Notes under the pieces: model-generated
Told to the model about the DNA's origin: nothing
What the model saw: only the letters and a program-made list of their open reading frames with translations
Databases searched by the model: none
Made by a program: the position numbers and the translations under genes
In this document: positions 28,134 through 32,191 of the stretch, piece by piece
Layout of the letters: each line of letters starts with the position of its first letter
How positions within the stretch are numbered: the first letter of the stretch is position 1
From: Alphaproteobacteria bacterium
GTDB taxonomy: Bacteria; Pseudomonadota; Alphaproteobacteria; UBA8366; Aestuariispiraceae
NCBI GenBank assembly: GCA_029212835.1
Contig: JARGPE010000013.1
Coordinates: 1-32,191, forward strand
Length of the DNA: 32,191 nt
Reading direction: 5' to 3'

Positions 28134-28829
28134 ATGCTGACGGTTACGGATATCGATTGCTTTTATGGCGATGTGCAGGTTTTGCGGCAATTCTCGCTCT
28201 CGGCAGCGTCCGGCGAAATCCTGTGTTTGCTGGGGCGCAATGGGGCGGGCAAGACGACGGCCTTGAAGGCGATTATGGGATTGGTTCCGCCCCGATCCGG
28301 CAGCGTGGTTGTCGATGATGTTGATTTGACCAAATTGCCCGCCCATGCCGCCCCGAAATATGGATTGGGCTATGTGCCTCAGGGTCGACGGTTGTTTTCC
28401 GAACTGACGGTCGCGGAGAATATCGAGATTGGCCTGATGGCTACCGGACAAGGCAAACCCACCCGGGATCGGGTGCTGGACCTGTTCCCGGTGCTGCGGG
28501 AAAGGCTCTCGCAAGTCTCTGGTAAATTGAGCGGCGGCGAACAACAGATGTTGGCTATGGCCCGCGCGCTGTGCACGGAACCTAACGTTCTGTTGATGGA
28601 TGAACCGACAGAGGGTTTGCAGCCCTCCATGATCGCAAAAATCAGGGAGGTCGTGGTGGCCCTGAAGCAGACGGGCGTTGCCGTTGTTCTGGTAGAACAG
28701 CGTGTCGATGCCGTTTTACCTGTCGCTGATCACGTCGCCTTCATCGAAAATGGTATGAACCGGGAAACCGTGCCGGTGCAGCAGCTGCGCGACGACCCAA
28801 GCCTGCTGCACCGCTATGTCGGGATTTGA
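28134..28829 (+). CDS. livF: ABC transporter ATP-binding protein (LivF)
   Basis: GRNGAGKTTALKAIMG, LGYVPQGRRLFSELTVAENI, LSGGEQQMLAMARAL, LLMDEPTEGLQPSMI. Confidence 0.93.
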   Translation: MLTVTDIDCFYGDVQVLRQFSLSAASGEILCLLGRNGAGKTTALKAIMGLVPPRSGSVVVDDVDLTKLPAHAAPKYGLGYVPQGRRLFSELTVAENIEIGLMATGQGKPTRDRVLDLFPVLRERLSQVSGKLSGGEQQMLAMARALCTEPNVLLMDEPTEGLQPSMIAKIREVVVALKQTGVAVVLVEQRVDAVLPVADHVAFIENGMNRETVPVQQLRDDPSLLHRYVGI

Positions 28830-28850
28830 ACAGGGATTAGAAGCGCTGGT

Positions 28851-29321
28851 TTAACAACGCTCCACCCGGCATTGGAAGCAATTGTTTGTAGCTGATCGCA
28901 TATGGATATAGGCAATCGTGTCGTCTGCAAACAGCGCGTCCAAGGCGGGGGACAGGGCGTCTATGGTCACCACTTTACCGCTGCCATAGCGGATGCGGTC
29001 ATTGTAGCCATAGCCGCGGATGAGGATCTGGGCATACTCCTGAAACAGGGCGGGGAGTGCGGCTTGGTCCGGATGGCGGGGGCAGGCCTCAGCGCATAGA
29101 AAGATGGGGCCGATCTCTGCATAGGGTTGCGGCGCGGGGAAGGGGCGGTGGGCCATAACCAGCATCCCCGCCCCTTCGGGGATATCGCGCAAACAATGAC
29201 GACAGGGATTGCCATTCCCGTCGGAAGTTTGAAGTTCCGGCACTTGCCCATTGGCATCTGGCTCCCCCCGTTGGGCGCGGCGCGCGGTTTCGGTATCAAT
29301 GGCGGCAAAGTGATAGGGCAT
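28851..29321 (-). CDS. DUF1203-like protein
   Basis: NPCRHCLRDIPEGAGMLVMAHRPF...PYAEIGPIFLCAEAC Cys-containing motif. Confidence 0.7.
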   Translation of the reverse strand: MPYHFAAIDTETARRAQRGEPDANGQVPELQTSDGNGNPCRHCLRDIPEGAGMLVMAHRPFPAPQPYAEIGPIFLCAEACPRHPDQAALPALFQEYAQILIRGYGYNDRIRYGSGKVVTIDALSPALDALFADDTIAYIHMRSATNNCFQCRVERC

Positions 29322-29452
29322 GATGTGGCCTTTGAGAAAGGGTTGAGGTTGCCTAAGCTAATGCTTGGGCTTGCGACCCGACACCCGGTTCTTGCGAAGG
29401 ACTGGTGGGATGTGGAAAACTAACGACTGGCTCCAAGGAAAAGAGGTTTCTG

Positions 29453-30079
29453 ATGATCCCGGCGGATACAGCCTTTGTGGCGATTGATGTGCAGAATGAC
29501 TTTTGTCCAGGCGGTGCCTTGGCCGTGGCCCAGGGGGATCAGGTCGTGCCCTTGATCAACCAATTGATGCCTGGGTTTTCGGTAAAGGTTCTGACCCAGG
29601 ACTGGCACCCGGCTGATCATTTTTCCTTTGCCGCCAACAGCGACGGTGCCCAGCCCTTCAGTCTTATCGATGCGCCTTATGGCCCGCAAGTGATGTGGCC
29701 GACCCATTGCGTTCAGGGCAGTGCTGGGGCTGAATTTCATCCTAATCTCAATACAGATTGTGCCGATCTGATCCTCCGAAAGGGCTATCGCGGCCATATT
29801 GATTCCTATTCCGCCTTCTTTGAAAATGACCATGTGACTCCCACCGGTCTGGAAGGATATCTGCGAGAGCGGGGCGTGAAATCCCTGGTCATGGCAGGGC
29901 TAGCGACAGATTTCTGTGTGCGGTTTTCGGCGGTTGATGCAGCAAAGCTGGGGTTTCAGGTGACTGTTCTGGATGACGGGTGCCGCGCGATTGATATGGA
30001 TGGATCGCTGGCGGTGGCGTTGGCCGATATGGCCGATCATGGCGTGACCGTCATTCCCAGCACCCGCTATGCAGCGTAA
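29453..30079 (+). CDS. pncA: Nicotinamidase
   Basis: FVAIDVQNDFCPGGALAV; TQDWHPADHFSF; MWPTHCVQGSAGAEFHP; MAGLATDFCVRFSAVDA. Confidence 0.92.
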   Translation: MIPADTAFVAIDVQNDFCPGGALAVAQGDQVVPLINQLMPGFSVKVLTQDWHPADHFSFAANSDGAQPFSLIDAPYGPQVMWPTHCVQGSAGAEFHPNLNTDCADLILRKGYRGHIDSYSAFFENDHVTPTGLEGYLRERGVKSLVMAGLATDFCVRFSAVDAAKLGFQVTVLDDGCRAIDMDGSLAVALADMADHGVTVIPSTRYAA

Positions 30080-30162
30080 TTTCCCTTTTCTGTTGTGTGA
30101 AATACTGCTAAAGCCCATCTACCCTGACAAGGGGTGGTTTTGGTGAGAAAAGGGATGCGAAG

Positions 30163-30597
30163 ATGGGCACTGGATATGCGGGCGACATAACGCCAAAGGA
30201 AGCCTGGAAATTGTTGCAGGACGAGCCGGATGCCGTGTTGGTGGACGTGCGCACCGCGGCGGAATGGCAATTTGTCGGTGTGCCTGTTTTGAATGCTCTA
30301 GGGAAACAGCCCGTGTTGGTCGAATGGATTCGTTTCCCCGGCGGCACGCCAAATCCAGATTTTACCGCCCAGGTGAAAGAGGCCGTGTCTGAGAATGTCG
30401 GAGATGGCGACCCGGCGATTGTCTTCCTGTGTCGGTCCGGCCAGCGCAGCCAGGGCGCTGCTGCGGCCTTGACGCAAGAAGGGTATAGCCGGTGCTTCAA
30501 TATCCTTGAGGGGTTTGAAGGCGATAAGAATGCCGATGGCCAGCGTGGCAAGGTTGGTGGTTGGAAGGTGGCTGGACTGCCTTGGGGCCAAGGTTGA
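30163..30597 (+). CDS. Rhodanese-like domain protein
   Basis: AWKLLQDEPDAVLVDVRTAAEWQFVGVP; active-site FLCRSGQRSQGAAAAL. Confidence 0.88.
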   Translation: MGTGYAGDITPKEAWKLLQDEPDAVLVDVRTAAEWQFVGVPVLNALGKQPVLVEWIRFPGGTPNPDFTAQVKEAVSENVGDGDPAIVFLCRSGQRSQGAAAALTQEGYSRCFNILEGFEGDKNADGQRGKVGGWKVAGLPWGQG

Positions 30598-30638
30598 ACC
30601 CTGAACGGGGTGATCTCATAGTTTAGAAAGAGAAGACA

Positions 30639-31838
30639 ATGGACAGCGGAAAACCTGAAATCGGTGCAGGTCGGCGATATCGCCAACAGACGGAATTGGT
30701 ACGTGGCGGCCTGGAGCGCACGGATTTTCGTGAAACCAGTGAAGGCCTGTTTCTGACCTCTGGCTATATCTATGACAATGCGGAGCAGGCGGAAGCCTCG
30801 TTTAAAGGCGAGACTACCAATTTCATGTATTCCCGCTACGCCAATCCTACGGTCGGGATGTTTGAACAACGCCTGGCCCTGCTGGAAGGCGCGGAAGGAT
30901 GCCGCGCAACGTCCAGCGGGATGGCCGCTGTCTTTCATGCGCTGGCCTGCTTTTTGGGACAGGGCAAGCGGCTGGTCGCCTCACGCGCGCTGTTCAGTTC
31001 CTGCTACAATATCTGCAATGATATCCTGCCGCGCTTTGGCGTGCAGACCACCTTCGTGGATGGACATGACCTCAATCAATGGGAAGAGGCTCTAAAACAG
31101 CCTGCCGATGCGGTATTTCTGGAAAGCCCATCCAATCCGATGCTGGATCTGGTCGATATTGAGGCAGTGTGTAAACTCGCTAAAAAGGCGGGTGCTCGCG
31201 TTGTCGTTGATAACGTATTCGCCACCCCGATGTTACAACGTCCATTGGCTTTGGGTGCCGATATTGTGACCTATTCAGCGACCAAGCATATCGATGGTCA
31301 GGGGCGCACGATGGGGGGTGCTGTATTGAGCACCAATGCTTTCCTGAAGGATGTGTTTGAACCATTGTATCGCCATACCGGCCCGTCGATGAGCCCGTTT
31401 AACGCCTGGGTCATGCTGAAAGGTCTTGAGACTCTGCCTCTGCGCGTTGAGCGGATGTGTCAGAATGCCGACAAAGTCGCGCGATTCCTGGAGAGCCATG
31501 CGGCCGTCGATCTCGTTCGCTATCCCGGATTGGAAAGCCACCCGCAGCATGATCTCGCCAAGCGGCAGATGAGTGGCTTTGGCACACTGGTCACCTTCGC
31601 GGTGCCTAGCGGTAAGGAGCGTGCCTTTAAGTTCCTGAATGGTATGAGCCTGTTTGATATCTCCAACAATCTTGGCGATGCGAAGAGCCTGGCAACCCAT
31701 CCCGCCACAACGACCCACCAAAAACTTAAAGCCGAAGAACGTCAGGCCCTGGGCATCAATGACGGCACTATCCGCCTGTCCATCGGTCTGGAAGATGTCG
31801 ATGATCTGATCGAGGACCTGGATCAGGCGCTTGCGTGA
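30639..31838 (+). CDS. metZ: O-succinylhomoserine sulfhydrylase
   Basis: Cys/Met metabolism PLP family: FMYSRYANPTVGMFEQRLALLEGAEGCRATSSGMAAV, YSATKHIDGQGRTMGGAVLS, HPATTTHQKL. Confidence 0.88.
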   Translation: MDSGKPEIGAGRRYRQQTELVRGGLERTDFRETSEGLFLTSGYIYDNAEQAEASFKGETTNFMYSRYANPTVGMFEQRLALLEGAEGCRATSSGMAAVFHALACFLGQGKRLVASRALFSSCYNICNDILPRFGVQTTFVDGHDLNQWEEALKQPADAVFLESPSNPMLDLVDIEAVCKLAKKAGARVVVDNVFATPMLQRPLALGADIVTYSATKHIDGQGRTMGGAVLSTNAFLKDVFEPLYRHTGPSMSPFNAWVMLKGLETLPLRVERMCQNADKVARFLESHAAVDLVRYPGLESHPQHDLAKRQMSGFGTLVTFAVPSGKERAFKFLNGMSLFDISNNLGDAKSLATHPATTTHQKLKAEERQALGINDGTIRLSIGLEDVDDLIEDLDQALA

Positions 31839-32108
31839 TCCCGCTGTTTCGTCAGCTTAGGGGTGACGTGATTGCGGTGCATCTTGCATGGATTATCAAA
31901 TGATTAATGAATAATACGACTTACAATTCAATATAGCTGACCCAAACATCGTGTGCCACTGACAATCTGATGGTAATTTTCAGGTGGTTTTGCAATTGAT
32001 GTATGCTTGGCAAGCAAAACTCTTGATCCACGCTACTCTGTATTTGCTCCGCTTCGAAAGCTGGGATACGGATATCGTACCGCGCGTCTTTTGAAGTTGG
32101 ATTTTTCT

Positions 32109-32191
32109 ATGTCACAGGTTTCTGCTGACCATCCCGATGCGACCGACAGTGCCTATTCCTGGTTTCGATTGGGGATATGTCTGATCTTGAG
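32109..32191 (+). CDS. N-terminus of a truncated ORF, possibly a membrane transporter
   Basis: ATG at 32109, open to the window edge: MSQVSADHPDATDSAYSWFRLGICLIL; hydrophobic segment begins. Confidence 0.4.
   Translation, partial: MSQVSADHPDATDSAYSWFRLGICLIL

Noticed and set aside
27591-28544. Minus-strand ORF (317 aa) opposite livG/livF
   Set aside because: Antisense to two strongly conserved ATPase genes; no recognisable domain.
30080-30162. Possible SAM-responsive riboswitch before the rhodanese-metZ genes (GCTAAAG segment)
   Set aside because: Only a short piece resembles the SAM-II 3' end; I cannot find the accompanying stem and pseudoknot elements. A covariance-model search would be needed to decide.
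1-32191. CRISPR arrays, transposons, toxin-antitoxin or phage-defence systems
   Set aside because: No regularly spaced repeats, transposase/integrase motifs or defence-gene domains seen in any reading frame I inspected.

Overview
The window looks like an ordinary alphaproteobacterial-type chromosome segment: densely coding, no rRNA, no CRISPR array and no recognisable mobile element. I can support about 32 protein genes and one tRNA-Arg(CCT). The clear modules are: (i) an ArsR-family regulator with a CSCG-motif permease (PF03773-like); (ii) proC with a DMT transporter, trhO with a GST, and gdhA; (iii) a tightly packed minus-strand catabolic operon (DUF1185 protein, alpha/beta hydrolase, flavin reductase, luciferase-like monooxygenase, aldehyde dehydrogenase) with a divergent LysR regulator; (iv) a complete branched-chain-type ABC transporter (substrate-binding protein, LivH, LivM, LivG, LivF); (v) pncA and a rhodanese gene next to metZ. 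The best candidate for an undescribed system is the flavin-monooxygenase operon at 14458-19313 with its LysR gene. Its enzyme set parallels known ring-opening pathways for N-methylated or N-heteroaromatic compounds (trigonelline/pyridine type), but it also carries a DUF1185 protein of unknown role and a flavin reductase with an unusual C-terminal extension. The clearest new regulatory signal is a pair of almost identical palindromes (17 of 20 bases identical), one upstream of arsR and one inside the 5' coding region of the adjacent permease gene. All product calls come from reading protein motifs by eye; no database search was run.
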